A stretch of DNA of 64,000 nt from Macrotis lagotis (taxonomy: Eukaryota; Chordata; Mammalia; Peramelemorphia; Peramelidae), in assembly GCF_037893015.1 (NCBI RefSeq), contig NC_133664.1, forward strand, positions 126,294,319-126,358,318, written 5' to 3'. The position numbers and the translations under genes are program-made. A model generated the notes under the pieces. That model had not been told where the DNA came from and ran no database searches. It saw only the letters and a program-made list of their open reading frames with translations. How positions within the stretch are numbered: the stretch's first letter is position 1; each line of letters opens with the position of its first letter. Positions 44,345 through 57,549 of this stretch are shown in pieces.

Positions 44345-45150
44345 AGAAAAACTATTCTTATAAATATATTAAAAAATTATTTTTCAATTCTATGCATTTA
44401 TTTTAGGAATGTTTTTAAACCTTTTTTATTTTGGAAAAAGGTATCATCACCAGACAGCTAATGGGACCCATAAGATAAACTAGAGGTCTCTAAAATCCTT
44501 TCTGACTCTTAATAGGCAATCTAGGATTTGGACATTGTTTCAGTGACTCTGATTTCTTCCTTAAACTCTGGTACTTAACAAATAGTTATAGGGGTTCTGA
44601 CCCTAAAATTATGAAACTTCAGTGTTCTTTGAAGCTTAGAGAGACAGGTTGTACAAGAATCAAAGGATCTCTAAAATGAGCAATAACAAAATTTGCAACT
44701 CACATTTATATAGCACCTTTCATCCCAGGATCAGGACAAGCTTGATGAGCTTTGAAACCCTTTATATCTATTAGGAAACACTTCAATCCTGTACTGAAAT
44801 GAAGCTACACAACCCCCACAGTGAGAGATAGAAGCTGCTTTAAACCCCCAGTATTCAACAATTCATTAGCATTTCAAATGTTGAAACAGTTTCTTTGACA
44901 AGGCATTAGGAATAAATTCTTTAGTTGCTAAGCAAGTGTAATGGGCAATTTCTTAAAAATTTAGCTCTGCAATAGCTGAAGTTCTTAATCTATATTATAA
45001 TATATTTCAGTATAATTGATTTTCTTTGTAATCTTTTGAATTTTATTTTATGGAGTTAAAAATTATTCTCAGAATAAGTTTATAGGTTCATTGGATTACC
45101 AGAGGGGTACATTTCTCTCTCTCACACACACAAACACAAGAAATCTTGCT
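44345..45150. other. No recognised gene
   Basis: Anonymous DNA. CACATTTATATAGCACCTTT near 44701 resembles the 3' block of THER1-type SINEs, but the rest does not follow. Confidence 0.4.
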
Positions 45151-45153
45151 CTA

Positions 45154-45155
<2 letters not shown>

Positions 45156-45185
<30 letters not shown>
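45156..45185. repeat. (ATT)n microsatellite
   Basis: Nine to ten ATT units next to the SINE at 45200. Confidence 0.95.
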
Positions 45186-45186
<1 letters not shown>

Positions 45187-45196
45187 AGGTAAAATC

Positions 45197-45341
45197 TTTT
45201 TATGTTTTTAGGTTTTTGCAAGGCAAATGGGTTTAAGTGGCTTGCCCAAGGCCACACAGCCAGGTATTATTAAGTGTCTGAGGCCAGTTTTGAACTCAGG
45301 TACTTCTGACTCCAGGGCCCATGCTCTATCCACTGCACCCC
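45197..45341 (-). mobile_element. Marsupial tRNA-derived SINE, 5'-truncated
   Basis: Reverse copy: GGCTTGCCCAAGGCCACACA, GTTTTGAACTCAGG and CTCTATCCACTGCACC; the last ~13 bases of the 5' end are missing. Target-site duplication AGGTAAAATC at 45187-45196 and 45342-45351. Confidence 0.95.
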
Positions 45342-45614
45342 AGGTAAAATCATTTTGTAGTAAATACCATTAACAAGAATGCTGTGTATAAAGAAGCTAT
45401 TTCTATGACTTCTAGCAAAGTGTTTTGTTTTGGTTTTGGTCGAGAGACTGTCTCTACAAAGAGTAACCCTTTGCAACAAATGAATTTTCTCTCCTTGATT
45501 AATGTTTCAATATTCTCAACTGAAAGTACCTGAATTGGGTGCTATTTGGATTCCAGATAATGAGGGAAAATCAAAGATAAGCTGTATTAAAATCCTTTCC
45601 AGTTTTTGTTTCAG

Positions 45615-45870
45615 CTATCAAACAGAATGTTGTTGATTCAGTGTTGTTTGACTCTTTGTGACCTCTTTTGTAGTTCTCTTGGTAAAGTACTGAAATAGTT
45701 TTTCATTTCCTTTTCCAGTTTATCTTACAGATAAGGAAACTGAGACAAATAAGGTTAAGTTAACTTACCCAGAGACATAAAGTTAATATCTGAGGTCAAA
45801 TTTGAAGTCTTTTCCTTAACTCTTGGACTGGCACTCTATCCATCGCACCACAGAGCTACTGCTTCAAACA
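45615..45870 (-). mobile_element. MIR-headed SINE with an RTE-type tail, antisense
   Basis: TTTGACTCTTTGTGACCTC, TCATTTCCTTTTCCAG, CAGATAAGGAAACTGAGACA and CTCTATCCATCGCACCACAG give the reverse of the element at 38410-38640, here including its 5' end. Confidence 0.75.
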
Positions 45871-45899
45871 AACAAAAAAAAGAAAACTGCAGAGTATAT

Positions 45900-46050
45900 C
45901 GTTTGGGTTCTAATGCTGTTCTATTATTTATTAGCTATGACCCCTAGGGCAACTCATTTTTCCCCTATGCTTGGGCCATTGTTTCCTCTAGTGTACAATG
46001 GGGAGAGAAGGTTAAAACAGTACCCTTCAGGTAGAGGAAAACATTTTTAA
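45900..46050 (+). mobile_element. MIR-like SINE relic
   Basis: TTTGGGTTCTAATGCTGTTC, CCTAGGGCAACTCATTTT, CATTGTTTCCTCTAGTGTAC and AATGGGGAGAGAAGGTTA follow MIR order. Confidence 0.55.
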
Positions 46051-46099
46051 TCCTCTAATTCATTAGTGAGAAGCCTTTTTGTCTCATAAACATATTGAC

Positions 46100-46625
46100 T
46101 ATGACTGCAATTTTTTTGTTATCAATTATTTTCTTTATTTTTAATTTTTAATTTTATTATTTATATTACTTTTTTATTTATTTTATTATTTACATGCAAA
46201 GATGGTTTTCAGCATTCATACTTTTGCAAACTTTTGAGTTCCACATTTTTCTATCATCCTCCCTTCTCTCCTCCCCATGAGAGCAAAAAATTTGATGCAC
46301 GATGTACATATATGATCATATTTAACATATTGCCATATTAGTCATGTTGCCAAAGAAGAAGTAGAAGCAAGGGGGAGAAAATCATGAGAAAGAAAGAAAA
46401 ACACATAAAAAAGTTTTCAAAAGCAAACATAGAACGCTTTGCCATGCATTCAGAATCCACAGTTTCTTCTCTGGATATGTTTGGTGTTTTCTTTAACAGA
46501 TCTCTCATGGTCACTGAACTGCTGGGAGATCTAAGTCCATCATGGTTAATATCTCACAATGTTGCTAATAATGTATAAATTCTTCTGGTTCTGCTCATTT
46601 CATTCAGCATTTGAATGCATTTCAG
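46100..46625 (-). mobile_element. Antisense old L1 3' end
   Basis: A T/A-rich end is followed by TTTACATGCAAAGATGGTTT, TTTGAGTTCCACATTTTTCT, CATATTAGTCATGTTG and TTCTGGTTCTGCTCATTTC. This is the reversed 3'UTR and end of ORF2 of an older L1 family. Confidence 0.75.
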
Positions 46626-47059
46626 ACAACATATGCATTATAGAATCATTCTTCAATTAAACACACATATATGCAAACACCACATACACACGCACACACA
46701 CACATAATTTATACTATGATTTTACCCTTATATCTTCCAAAAAGTCTAAAGCATATTTGGTTGTTTTATCACAGTCATTTGGGTTGTCCCTTTTCCTCCT
46801 AGATTCTTATAATTCGCCTATCAGCTTTTCTTCATTTGGTTCTTCTCTCTACTAAAGGAGGTCTAAATTTTGTCCTGTAATTTTTCAGGAATAAAAATTG
46901 TTAACTTGTGCAAATAACTATTATACTCTTATTTATGACTACTATCTATTTCGTCATACAACTCTGGTTAACTTAAACAGAAGCTATGATTTTGGTAATT
47001 CCCTTTTATATCTATGTATTCTATGAAACATCTTGAAAAGGCAATGAATTTATTTTACC

Positions 47060-47202
47060 AGATGTAGAATCAGGGAGACCTGAATTCAAATTCAGTCTCG
47101 CACATTAAATGACTCAGTGTCCTTCATCTGTAAAATCAGGATTAAAGTAGCAACTACCTCAAAGATTGTTATAAGGATCGAATTTTAAAGTCTTGAAAAC
47201 TG

Positions 47203-47205
<3 letters not shown>
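47060..47205 (+). mobile_element. THER1/MIR-like SINE
   Basis: AATCAGGGAGACCTGAATTC, CCTTCATCTGTAAAATCAGG, CAACTACCTCAAAGATTG and TATAAGGATCGAATTTTAAA follow the THER1 consensus. Its 3' end runs into a TA microsatellite. Confidence 0.7.

Positions 47206-47256
<51 letters not shown>
47204..47256. repeat. (TA)n microsatellite
   Basis: About 26 TA units directly at the 3' end of a THER1/MIR-like SINE. Confidence 0.97.
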
Positions 47257-47259
<3 letters not shown>

Positions 47260-48887
47260 CAAATTATTTGATTAGCAAAAATTATTAAAATTAGGGAGTT
47301 ATCAGACTTGTCTCTACTCTGACTTCTTCATTCCATTCTGGGAAGTATATGTTCTCCACCTCTTCAAGGCCAGAACTGAACTTGATTGAACTCTTTATAC
47401 TGTAAAAGTTGATCTGATATGTAAAAATGCTAGCTGTTATTACAAATGAAATTGGTCTACAAGGAGCATCAATTATAAATAGTATATTTTCCAGGGTGAG
47501 GTAAGCTTCCCAAAAATCCAAATAGGTCAAGCTACCACACAATTCAACTTTTTAAGTAGATGAAGTTCACACCATTGCTTTTCTTGCCTTGTAGAGGTAG
47601 AGTACTCACTCTAAAATGTAATGTAGCAGCTAGAGAAGGGACAGGTCTATTACCTTTACCTCCCTAATTTTAACTAATTTTTCTTGCTAATCAAGTGCTA
47701 ATATTCTTTGTTCCTATTCTTCAAGAAATGCCTGGCAGAGATATGAGGAAGCAAAGCTATCACACTATCTTATTTATAATTTGGAGAAATATACTAAAAT
47801 AAGGGAAAAGAATATCAGTGAATGAAGCCAAAATATGAGTACAGATCCCTCCCTATTTATTTTGATGACAATGACTAGGTTTTTAAATTTTGTTGTTTAT
47901 TTTAGTGAGAATAATATTGGGAGTATGAGATCTTCAGGAATTTATCCTCTTCCTACTTTATTCCTTCCAACTATCTACACTCAAAATATCATGATCTTTG
48001 CCTCTAGCATATTACTGGTGGAAATTCAACCTAAGTCCCTAAGAAACCATGAGTAGTGGGAATGAAGAAGAGTGCTTCACATTGTTTTCCCTTCTTTTTC
48101 ACACTTGATTAGAGGAAGATTAAGTGAACTTGCACAGGACGAGAGGATTTATATTTCATGTGCTTCCTAGCAACATTCCCAGAATAACAGAAGATGGCTC
48201 TTCATCAAGAGCTGAGACTAGACTTGTCATGATAAAGAAAGGGAAATTCAAAGCTCTACACAATCATTCCAGAAGGAAGGCTACATCACACTTAGGGAAA
48301 GTCTAACTGAAAGAATTTCCTGAATCTAATTATAACTTTGCTGATGTGCTGTCTAGTTGAGCCACCATTCCACTTCACTGGGTATGCCCTGGTAAGAGAA
48401 TGCCACAGAATTTTTGAGGAGGTGGGGTGGAGTACCCAAATGTATCGGTTACTCTGATTCAATCTAATTCCCTTGGGTTAGTTTGAGTTTTATTTGGGAA
48501 TGCAATGACATATTCCTAGGCATTTAACAGTAAAGAAAAGCCATAGCATAGAAAGGCTATTTAAAAAGGATGTGCAGTACTTAACTCCAGTAGAGTTCCT
48601 TTTACACTACAGAGAAAAAACACATATTCAGCCATAGAGTGTATTGATTTGTGAGGGAGGGGGTCCTGGGACATGCCATATTTTGAGGGCTATAATTCTA
48701 ATGAATAAGGGGTTTTTTTGTTCTTGGGTAAACAAGAAATCATATCAATATGACCAGAAGCTGTCAAAAAAAATTTGAGCCTCAAACTTTTTACCTTTTA
48801 GGGGAAAACACTAGACTTATTAATACATGTAAGGAAACCTAATAAAAAGTGATCTTACATGAAGTATACAGTATTATCATTTGAGGA

Positions 48888-48993
48888 AGAGAGAAGGAAG
48901 GAGAGAGGAAAGATAAAGGAAGAAGAAAAGAGGAAAGAGAAAGAAAGTGGAAGGAAGGACAGAGGAGAGAAAAAGGGGAAAATGAGGAAAAAT
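48888..48993. repeat. Purine (GAAA/GGAA)n tract
   Basis: About 105 bases of nearly pure purine, plus strand. Confidence 0.93.
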
Positions 48994-49441
48994 TAATCCA
49001 AAAATATGGATGAAAATCATATAGGATGAGAAAATATATGTAATGTGACTGATGATTCAGAGTACTTTTGCAGATGACATCATGAACAAAGGGAAAGAAG
49101 CATAGTTAATGCCAATATGTTTTTTTTCCATGACAATAGTTAACAAATTAAGCTAATTCTTAGAATCTTGCTAGTTCAAGACACTAAAACCAAGTCATCA
49201 TCACCATAGAAAAGGATAGTTGTCTTTTTAATTGAATTAGCTAGAAGGCATTCCATCTAATTACTGCATCAAGTTATTTTAAATATAAATAAAAATAAAG
49301 AACTAGGACATTGTTGTCTTTTATAGTCCTTGGAATTGGAATTATATGTATCACTTTTCTTATGCCACCCACCCTAATTATGACAGATATGTTAAAGACC
49401 TTGAAAAATGTATTAGCTTAGGATTTATACTGAGATGACAT

Positions 49442-49472
49442 TCTTCTTCTTCTTCTTCTTCTTCTTCTTCTT
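49442..49472. repeat. (TTC)n microsatellite
   Basis: About ten TTC units. Confidence 0.96.
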
Positions 49473-49934
49473 CTTTTTCTTTAGTTTATTCTCACCCATT
49501 GCAGTCACTAGGACTGAGAAAAATTAAATTTATTTGAGTACTTTATCAAACCTACATAGCATACTAAAAGCTGATAGAGAACAGGATTGATGTTCATGTA
49601 TTGTTGAAATACAGTTTAGCCTTGGGTGCATATGATCTCATATATTGTTAGCTACATCCCACTGTCCTCATCTCCAGGACTGCTAACAGGCATTCTTCCT
49701 TTAACCTCCCCCCCTCCCACAAATGTCACTAAAACATCAATCTCTGATATCCTGCCTATGTTGTTGTTTATACTTGTAACATTTTTGACATGTATTACTA
49801 TAATTATGCACATGCCCAGTAATTGAAAGGCTTCTCAATTGTACTGTTAATAGTCTTAATGTATTTGTATATTGATGTCTTATTTCATGCTTTGATTTTA
49901 ATTTGATGTGAAATTTGCTGATTCTCTAATTCAG

Positions 49935-50200
49935 TTATCCTATAAGCATTATTAAGTGCCTATTGTATGCAGTAAATGTAAGTGGTAGTGGAAAAACAAA
50001 CTAAAAATAAAAGTAAGTCCCTGATTTGAGGGAAGTTATATTATGCCTGAGAAATATAAATAGTAGTCAGTTGGTCAATAAATATTTAAGGCTTACTATT
50101 TGCCAGACATTGCTAACATTTTTGATACAAATATAAGTAAAAACAAAGACAATTGTTCCCATAAATTTGTTTACAATCTTTCATTGGGGAAAAAGCAATA
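49935..50200 (-). mobile_element. Two adjacent antisense L2 3'-end relics
   Basis: Copy one has AAGCATTATTAAGTGCCTA and TAAGTCCCTGATTTGAGGGA. Copy two has GTCAATAAATATTTAAGGCT, TTGCCAGACATTGCTAAC and TTACAATCTTTCATTGGGG. Both follow the reversed L2 tail. Confidence 0.6.
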
Positions 50201-50204
50201 CATA

Positions 50205-51060
50205 AAGATCCATTTCTGAAATGGTGTAGAATAACTGAAAGTGAGCTAGTCTAATAAGAGAATCAGAAGAGCCAAGTCTATAGTCCTTGGTCATCAGAGA
50301 GAAGATGTAGCCATTCCATACTATAAACACCATTCTGAGCCATTTCAGTTGGTACAAGACATTTTTCAGTTCTGAATAATTGATCAAATGTTTTAAAATG
50401 AATAGTGAAATTGAATTGCTCCCCTGATCCCCCATCTTAGGAATGCCCAGTGACTGTGTAAATACAAAACTGAGTGAAGTAATTAACTAGTCTACTTATC
50501 AATATAGATTTGTGCTTCTATAATTCTTATTGCAGAAGCCAAAGCACAGGCAACAAAGTCACAGAATTTGCATTTGTTATTGATTCTGATGGCTGTGCAC
50601 AAAGTCTCCCTTTGGGATCTATTATAGGCCAGTTGTTATCTGAAAGGATAAGTTGCTTGTGGAAAAAAAAATGATGTGACCTTAATAACTCTATGTGTTA
50701 CTTCATCTCAGTTACACTTGAGATGTTGTCTGGATAACTTCACCAGGATATTTTGGCTCCCTCACAATTTCTTTTGAACCAAGACATAGAAAGGTTTGTC
50801 TTTTGATTAGATAGGAAGTGGACTGTCTAAGGTGGTTTCAGCAGGCCTAAAAACTATTGATATATAGTTATAGAAAAAAATTCTCCCAGAAGATAGTCTG
50901 TTAAATATTTTTAGTCATGAGATAATTACATATATAATTTGAAATAAACCAACTCCATTATATCTTCCTTATTCTATTGCTTATGAAGCTATGTTTGATC
51001 AAACTCAGGAACAACACTATATTAGGCTAATGTAAGTTAAAGGAGAAAATGACTTCACTT
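50205..51060. other. No recognised feature
   Basis: Anonymous AT-rich DNA. Confidence 0.45.
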
Positions 51061-51827
51061 TTGACTCAGTCTAAAATAGCCATGTCAGAGACAAGATGAT
51101 AGAGTAAGCAATAAATCACCAAAATTCTCTCATATTTACTTCCGAAGAACCATAAAACCATGCCCTAAAACAAAACCTGGAATACTGGAATTAGCAAAAA
51201 AAAAAAAAACAGCAAACAACAACAAAAAAAACCCCCAAGGTGAAGCAGTCTTTTAGCCGGCGTAATTAGGATGATTGGCAAGAAATGTCTGCTTCACTCA
51301 GGTAAAAGGGGAGCAAAATCCAGGACAAAAAAGTTCACAGCAAGCCAGCAGCAAGCTCCACCTCATCCAACCTGCCAGAGAATTTAAACCATAGTGTAGA
51401 ACCAGGGTCCACATATCCAGGAAAATGGGCAAACTCCAGCTCTGAGAATCTCAAAATTAGCATAGCCCAGAGCAAACAGGAAACCTCAAGCAATCAGATA
51501 TCCAATGTTTCACTGCAGCCCCAGGCAAATAGGTAGACATCAATGCTATGAGTGCCTAAGCAAACAGGCAACTTCCAGTGACCAACATATGTTCAGCTTA
51601 GCCCCAAGGGAATGCAAAGCACCCCCATTTGCCTCATGCTAGACATTGGCCCTAAGACACTAATTCAGCATCAGAACCAAACACCTCATACCACTCAATG
51701 CAACACTAGACATGAGAATCCCTCATGAGACTTAGAACAATAGCTGTACAACACCAAGTAAATGGCCAGGGTCTCAGTTTCTGGAACATGATCCTGAGAC
51801 AGTTCCCTGGGAGCAGAATTCAGATAA

Positions 51828-52850
51828 ATGAAAGGAAAAAGTTTAAAAAAAAGGGCAAAAAATCCCCCCAAAAATGAATCTGCAGTAAGTCATTATGATG
51901 ATAGGGAAGAAAAAGACAACAATATCAAAATATATATAGACAAAGTCCCAAACGAAAATGAGAAATGGTCTCTAGCCCAGAAAGAATTCATAGAAGAACT
52001 CAAAACAGTGTTTAAAAATCATGTAAGGAAGGTAGACAAGGAACCTGGGGGAAAAAATACAGAAATAAAGCAAGAGAATAATGAAAAAAGAGTCAGCAGT
52101 CTGGAAAAAGAAAACAATTGTTTAAAAAGTAGAATTCATCAAATGAAAAAGTAAATACAGAAGCTAACTGAAGAAAACAACTCCTTAAAAGTTAGAATTG
52201 GGGGGTGGCTAGGTGGCATAGTAGATAAAGCACCGGCCCTGGAGTCAGGAGTACCTCGGTTCAAATCCAGTCTCAGATACTTAATAATTACCTAGCTGTC
52301 TGACCTTGGGCAAGCCACTTAAACCCATTTGCCTTGCAAAACCCTAAAAAAAAGTTAGAATTGGGTAAGTGAAAGTTAAGAACTCTATGAGATATCAAGA
52401 ATCAATCAAACAAATTCAAAAAAATGACAAGAATAGAAGAAAATGTAATATACCCTATTGGAAAAACAACTGACCTGGAAAATAGATGGAAGAAAAACAA
52501 TTTTAGAATCACTGTACTACCTGAAAGCCATAATCAAAAGGAAGACTCAGACAGCATATTTCAAGATATTATCAATAAAAATTTCCTTGATAACCTGGAA
52601 CCATACTCAAAATAGACATTCAAAAAATCCAGGAAATAGATCCCAAAGGACTTTTCTTACAAGGTATATTATAGGTAAATTTCAGAACAATCAAGTCAAG
52701 GGAAAAAATACTACAAGTGACCAGAAAGAAACAATTACAATATCAGGGAGCCATAATCAAGATTGCACAGGACTTAGCACCTGCATCATTAAGTAATCAG
52801 AAATCATATGACATAATATTCTAGAAAGCAAAATAGGACTATAACCAAGA
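51828..52850 (+). pseudogene. L1 ORF1, disrupted
   Basis: The 108-codon opening frame starts at ATG 51828 and is Lys/Glu/Asn-rich with coiled-coil character (KRVSSLEKENNCLKSRIHQM). It stops at 52152-52154, is then split by a SINE (52203-52349), and resumes in shifted frames with RRM and C-terminal words (LENRWKKNNFRITVLPES near 52480, SHNQDCTGL frame near 52760). Confidence 0.8.
52203..52349 (+). mobile_element. Marsupial tRNA-derived SINE
   Basis: GGCTAGGTGGCATAGTAGAT, CGGTTCAAATCC, GACCTTGGGCAAGCCACTTA and A-rich end. Perfect 16-bp duplication AAAAGTTAGAATTGGG (upstream 52187-52202, downstream 52350-52365). Confidence 0.95.
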
Positions 52851-53891
52851 ATCACTTACCAATTAAAATTAAGTGTAATATTTCAAGGAAACATATGTTA
52901 ATTCAATAAAATAGGAGGACTTCAATTTTCATAAGGAGAAGGCCACAATTGAACAAAAACATTGATTTGCAATATCAAGATTCCCAAGAAGCCTAAAAAG
53001 GAAAATAGTGGGAAAGAAAACAAAAGGGATTCAATGGAGTTGAACTGTTTACATCCCTACAGGGAAGATGATAACTTGTAATTCAGAAAAAATAATATCA
53101 CTAATAGCACAGCTAGAAGCAATATATATAAAGTGAATTTGAGAGAGTGGTTTAAAAATAATGAATGAAGGAAAAAAATACATTGAAAGCAGAAGGAAAG
53201 AGAATGCAGTAAATTATTGTAGATGAAGAGGTACAAAACACCAATTACAGTGGAGGGAAAAATGGGAGGATAAGTGAGAAACATAACTTGCACCTTACTC
53301 TCATCATTATTGGCTCCAAGGGGGAAGAATATGCACAAACACTTGAATATAGAAATCTGTATTTATATACAGGAAAGTAGGAGGGGAGGAGATTATGTAC
53401 AGGGAATGGGAAACTGAAAGAAGGGAGGGCAGACCCAAGGCAGAAGCAAAGTGCAGTTAAGGATGGAAATGGTGAGAGAAAAGGAGAGAGAGAACAAACA
53501 GAAGGAAAAATAGGAAGGAGGGAAATGCACAGTTAGCAATTAAAGTTGTAATAGTGAATGGGATAAACTTTCCCATAAAATGGAAGTGGATAGAAGAGTG
53601 AATCAAAAACCAAAATCCTACAATCTATTGTTTACAAGAAACACACTTGAAGTAGAAAGCTACACACAGAATAAATTAAGGAGCAGAATCTACTATACTT
53701 CTGTGGAAGCAAAACAAAGCAGGAGTAGTAATCCTGATCTCAGACAAAACAAAATCAAAAATGGATCTAATTAAAAGGAATAAGGAAAGAAACTACATAT
53801 TTCTAAAAGGTACCAGAGACAATGAAGTAATATAAATACAAAATGTACACACATTAAGTGGTATAACATCCAAATTCTTAAAAGAAGTGAA

Positions 53892-54040
53892 ACGGGGCAG
53901 CTAGGTGGGCAATGGATAGAGCACTGGCCCTGGAGTTAGGAGGACCTAAGTTCAAATGTGGCCTCAGACACTTAATAATTACCTAGCTGTGTGACCTTCA
54001 GCAAGTCACTTAACCCCATTGCCTTGCAAAAAAAGATAAC
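53892..54040 (+). mobile_element. Marsupial tRNA-derived SINE
   Basis: GGGGCAGCTAGGTGGGCAAT (one A-box deletion), AAGTTCAAATGTGG and GTGTGACCTTCAGCAAGTCA with A-rich end. Imperfect duplication AAAAGAAGTGAAA (from 53880) and AAAAGAGAAGTAAA (from 54057). Confidence 0.9.
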
Positions 54041-55344
54041 TATTAAAAAAACAAACAAAAGAGAAGTAAAGTAACAGGAAAAAATAGATAGCAAAACTAT
54101 AGTAGTAGGGGACTTCATTGTCCCCTCTCAGACCTTGATAAACTGAAACAGAACATATGCAAGAAAGAAACTAAGAAGATGAATAGAATGTTAAAAAAAG
54201 ATAACAATGATGAATCTTTGTATAAATCTGGATGGTAAAAGAAATAAATTTGCCTTTTTTTCCTCAACAGCACATTTCACCATCACAAAAATTGTTCATA
54301 TTTAGGGCATAAAAATCTCAAAATTAAATGTAGAAAGGTATAAATATTAAATGGATTATTTTGGTTCAAATGCAATAAAATTATATTTAACAAAGGGTAA
54401 TGAAAAGACAGACTAAAATAAACTGGAAATTAAATATACTAATTAAAAGGAATTCAGTGAGTCAAAGAACAAATCAAAGAAACAATCAATAATCTCCTCA
54501 AAGAGAATGACAACAAGGAGACAGCATCCCAAAATTTATGAGACAGTCAAAACAACACTTAGGAGAAAATCTATTTGTCTAAAATATTACATCAACAAAA
54601 TAGTGAATGAGCTGATCAATGAATATCTCATGCAACTAAAATACAAAACCAGAACAAGACCAAATTGAAAATTCCCAGTTGAGCATCAAATTAAAAATTC
54701 TGAAAATTAAAGGTGAAATTAATAAGATCGGAATCAAAGAAAATTATTGAGTTAATAAATCTAGGAGCTGTTTCTCTTAAAAATAAAATAGATAAGGCTT
54801 AATTTGGTTAAAATTAATTTGGTTAATTTGAATAAAAAACAATTTGATTAAAAAACAAGAAATAAAGCCAAATATTCATTATCAAAAATGAAAAGTATGG
54901 AATTACCAACAGTAAAGAAGAAATTGGAGCAATCAGAAGATATTCTACCCAATTTTATGCCAATAAATCTGATAATCTGAAGGACATAGATGAATATTTC
55001 CAAAAATATAAATATCCAAAATAAGCAAAACAGATTATTGATAGCCTAAATAACCCAATCTTAGAAAAAGAAGCTGAACAAGCCATTAATGAATTCCCTA
55101 AGGAAAACAATTCCCTGGGTCAGATGGGTTCACAAGTGAATTCTACCAAATATTTAAAGAGCAATTAATTGCAATACTACATGAAGTATTTGGTAAAACA
55201 GACAAAAAGAAATCAGTCAAACATCTTTTATTACGCAAATATGATGCTGATACCTAATCTAGGAAGAGTCAAAACAGAAAAAGAAAATTATAAACAATTT
55301 CCCTAATGAATATCAATGCAAATATTTTGAATAAAATACTAACA

Positions 55345-55500
55345 AGTCTGGGGTGGCTATATAGTGGATAGAGCACCAGCCTTGGAGTCAGGAGTATCTG
55401 AGTTCAAAACTGGCCTCAGACACTTAATAATTTACCTAGCTGTGTGGCCTTTGGCAAGCCACTTAACCCCATTGTCTTGCAAAAACTGAAATAAAAATAA
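55345..55500 (+). mobile_element. Marsupial tRNA-derived SINE
   Basis: GGGTGGCTATATAGTGGATA, GAGTTCAAAACTGG and GTGTGGCCTTTGGCAAGCCA with A-rich end. Near-perfect duplication AATACTAAC (55335-55343) and AATGCTAAC (about 55499-55507). Confidence 0.92.
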
Positions 55501-57249
55501 TGCTAACTAGGCAATTACAGCAATATAACACAATAATTATATTCTATGTCTAGATGCAATTTATAGCAGGAATGCTGGGTTGGTTCAATATTAGTAAAAC
55601 TATCAACATAATTGACCATATCAATAAGAAAACCAACAGACATCATATGATTATCTCAATAGATGCAGAAAAAGTTTTTCACAAAATACAGTACTACCCA
55701 TTCCAAACCCTAGAAAGCATAGGAATAAAAGAAACTAAAACCATAAGCTAGCATGTTTTTAATAGTGACAAGCTAGAAGTCTTTAGATAAAAAATTGTTT
55801 GCTTTAGCAAAAAGAGGAGAAAAATAAATTGAAGGAATTAGAATAGGCAATGAGTAATCACTATCACTCTTTGCAGATGACATGATAATATACTTAAAAA
55901 CATCCTTGTGAATCGACTAAAAATGCTACTTGAAATAATTAACAACTTTAGCAAAGTTACAGGATAAAAAAAAAAACTCATAAATCACAAGAATTTTATA
56001 TGTTAACAACAAAACAATAGCAAGAAATAGAAAGAGTAATTCTTTTTAATATAACCATGAACAATATAAACTACTAGGCAGTCCATCTGCCAAGACAAAC
56101 CCAGGAACTATATGAATACAATTACAAAACACTTTTCACACAAGGTCAACTTTAAATAATTGGAAAAGTAGCATAGGCAGGCCGAGTCAACATAATGAAA
56201 ATTAAATTTCTACCTCAGTTAATTTACTTATTCATTGGTATACCATCAAACTACCAACATTTTATTTTATAGAGCTATGTTAAATAGTAACAAAGCTCCT
56301 CTAGATGAACAAAAGATCAAGAATATCAAGAAGTTAATGAAAAAAATGAAAAAGGTGGTCTAGTATTATTAGAATTCAAACTATATTATAAAACAGCAAT
56401 CAAAATTATCTGTTCCTGTCTAAGAAATAAAGAAATGTCGATGGAATGGATTAGGTACCCAAAACACAATAGTAAATGACCATAGTATCCTAGTGCTTGA
56501 TAACCCAAAGTCAGTACTTTTAGTGATAAGAACTCATTTGACAAAAACTATTGTAAAAATTGGCAAAAAAAAAAAAATAGGGCACAAAGTATAGATAGAT
56601 CAGCATCTCATAACAGGTATCAAGAGAAGATCAAAATTGCTTCATGATTTCGACAGATTGCCTTGACATATAATTGGGGAAAAATAAAATATTGAAATAA
56701 TGTAGAATTGACCAAATGGAGGGAAAAAACAAAATATTTATGTGGCTGATGAAACTCCTAAGGCAACATCCCCAATTTAGGTAATGATGAGCAGTATGAT
56801 TTGAGAGAAACCTGGAAAGACTTATATGAACTTATGCAAAGTGAAGTGAACAGAACCAGGACATTGTTGTACACAGTTACATGATTATTGGACAATGAAG
56901 AACTATGAATGACCTACCTATTCTCCAAGATAATCCCCAAAGATTCATGATGAAACATGCTATCTCCAGAGAAAGAATTGATTTCGGAATACAGACTGAA
57001 TTTAGACTGCACATGCTGTTTTTTTACTCTCTTTCTTTCATTTTATGTTATGTTCAAGTCTTCTTGTACAAAATGACTGATATAGAAATATTTTGCATGA
57101 CTGCAGATGTATAACCTATATTGGATGACTTACCATCTCTGGGAGGGGAAGGAGGGATGAAGGGATAAAATTTGTCACTCAAAAGTTTAAAAAATAAATG
57201 TTAAAAATGTTTAATCATAAAATTGGTCTAAAAATAAAATGTTAATAAA

Positions 57250-57545
57250 AAGAAAAAATGATTTAGCTACTCTGATCAATACAATGATTAACAATAATTC
57301 CAAAGGATTCATTTTGATGAATATCTGTCTCCAGAGAAAATACTGATGAACTATGAGTGAAGATTAAAGCATATTTTCTCTTGATTTCTTTATCATTCTT
57401 CCTTTTTCTTCGCACAATGACTAATTAGGAAATATGATTTGCATAAACTCAAATGTATAATGGGTATTCAATTCTTGCCTTCTCAATGTTGTGGGAAAGG
57501 AGAGAATTCAGAAATATAAATAAAAATTTACTTAAAAAGAAAAAA
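57250..57545 (+). mobile_element. Old L1 3' end stacked behind another L1 tail
   Basis: GATTTAGCTACTCTGATCAA, CTGTCTCCAGAGAAAATACT, GAAGATTAAAGCATATTTTC and CACAATGACTAATTAGGAAA are family Y 3'UTR text, ending in an A-rich run at 57530-57546. Directly downstream of the tail of the L1 at 51077. Confidence 0.7.
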
Positions 57546-57549
57546 AGGC

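Larger units (their letters stand above)
47260..49930. other. Anonymous intergenic DNA
   Basis: No gene recognised. It contains a purine tract (48888-48993) and a (TTC)n tract (49442-49472). Open frames at 47835-48056 and 48124-48306 show nothing recognisable. Confidence 0.45.
53530..56880 (+). pseudogene. L1 ORF2, disrupted
   Basis: Endonuclease start (VIVNGINFPIKWKWIEE-type frames from 53548) with NPTIYCLQETHLK-like codons. The reverse transcriptase region has AGMLGWFNISKTINIIDHIN (55566) and IDAEKVFHKIQ. The catalytic FADD is preserved at 55870-55881. Two SINEs interrupt it. Numerous stops and shifts remain. Confidence 0.8.
51077..57225 (+). mobile_element. Near full-length old L1 with three nested SINEs
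   Basis: The 5' end near 51090 (GAGACAAGATGATAGAGTAA) is followed by a 5'UTR to about 51820, ORF1 51828-52850, an inter-ORF region and ORF2 about 53530-56880. The family Y 3'UTR ends CAAAAGTTTAAAAAATAAAT. A possible short duplication GTCTAAAA flanks it (51069-51076, 57226-57233). SINEs lie at 52203-52349, 53892-54040 and 55345-55500. Frames are decayed throughout, more than in the element at 13956. Confidence 0.85.
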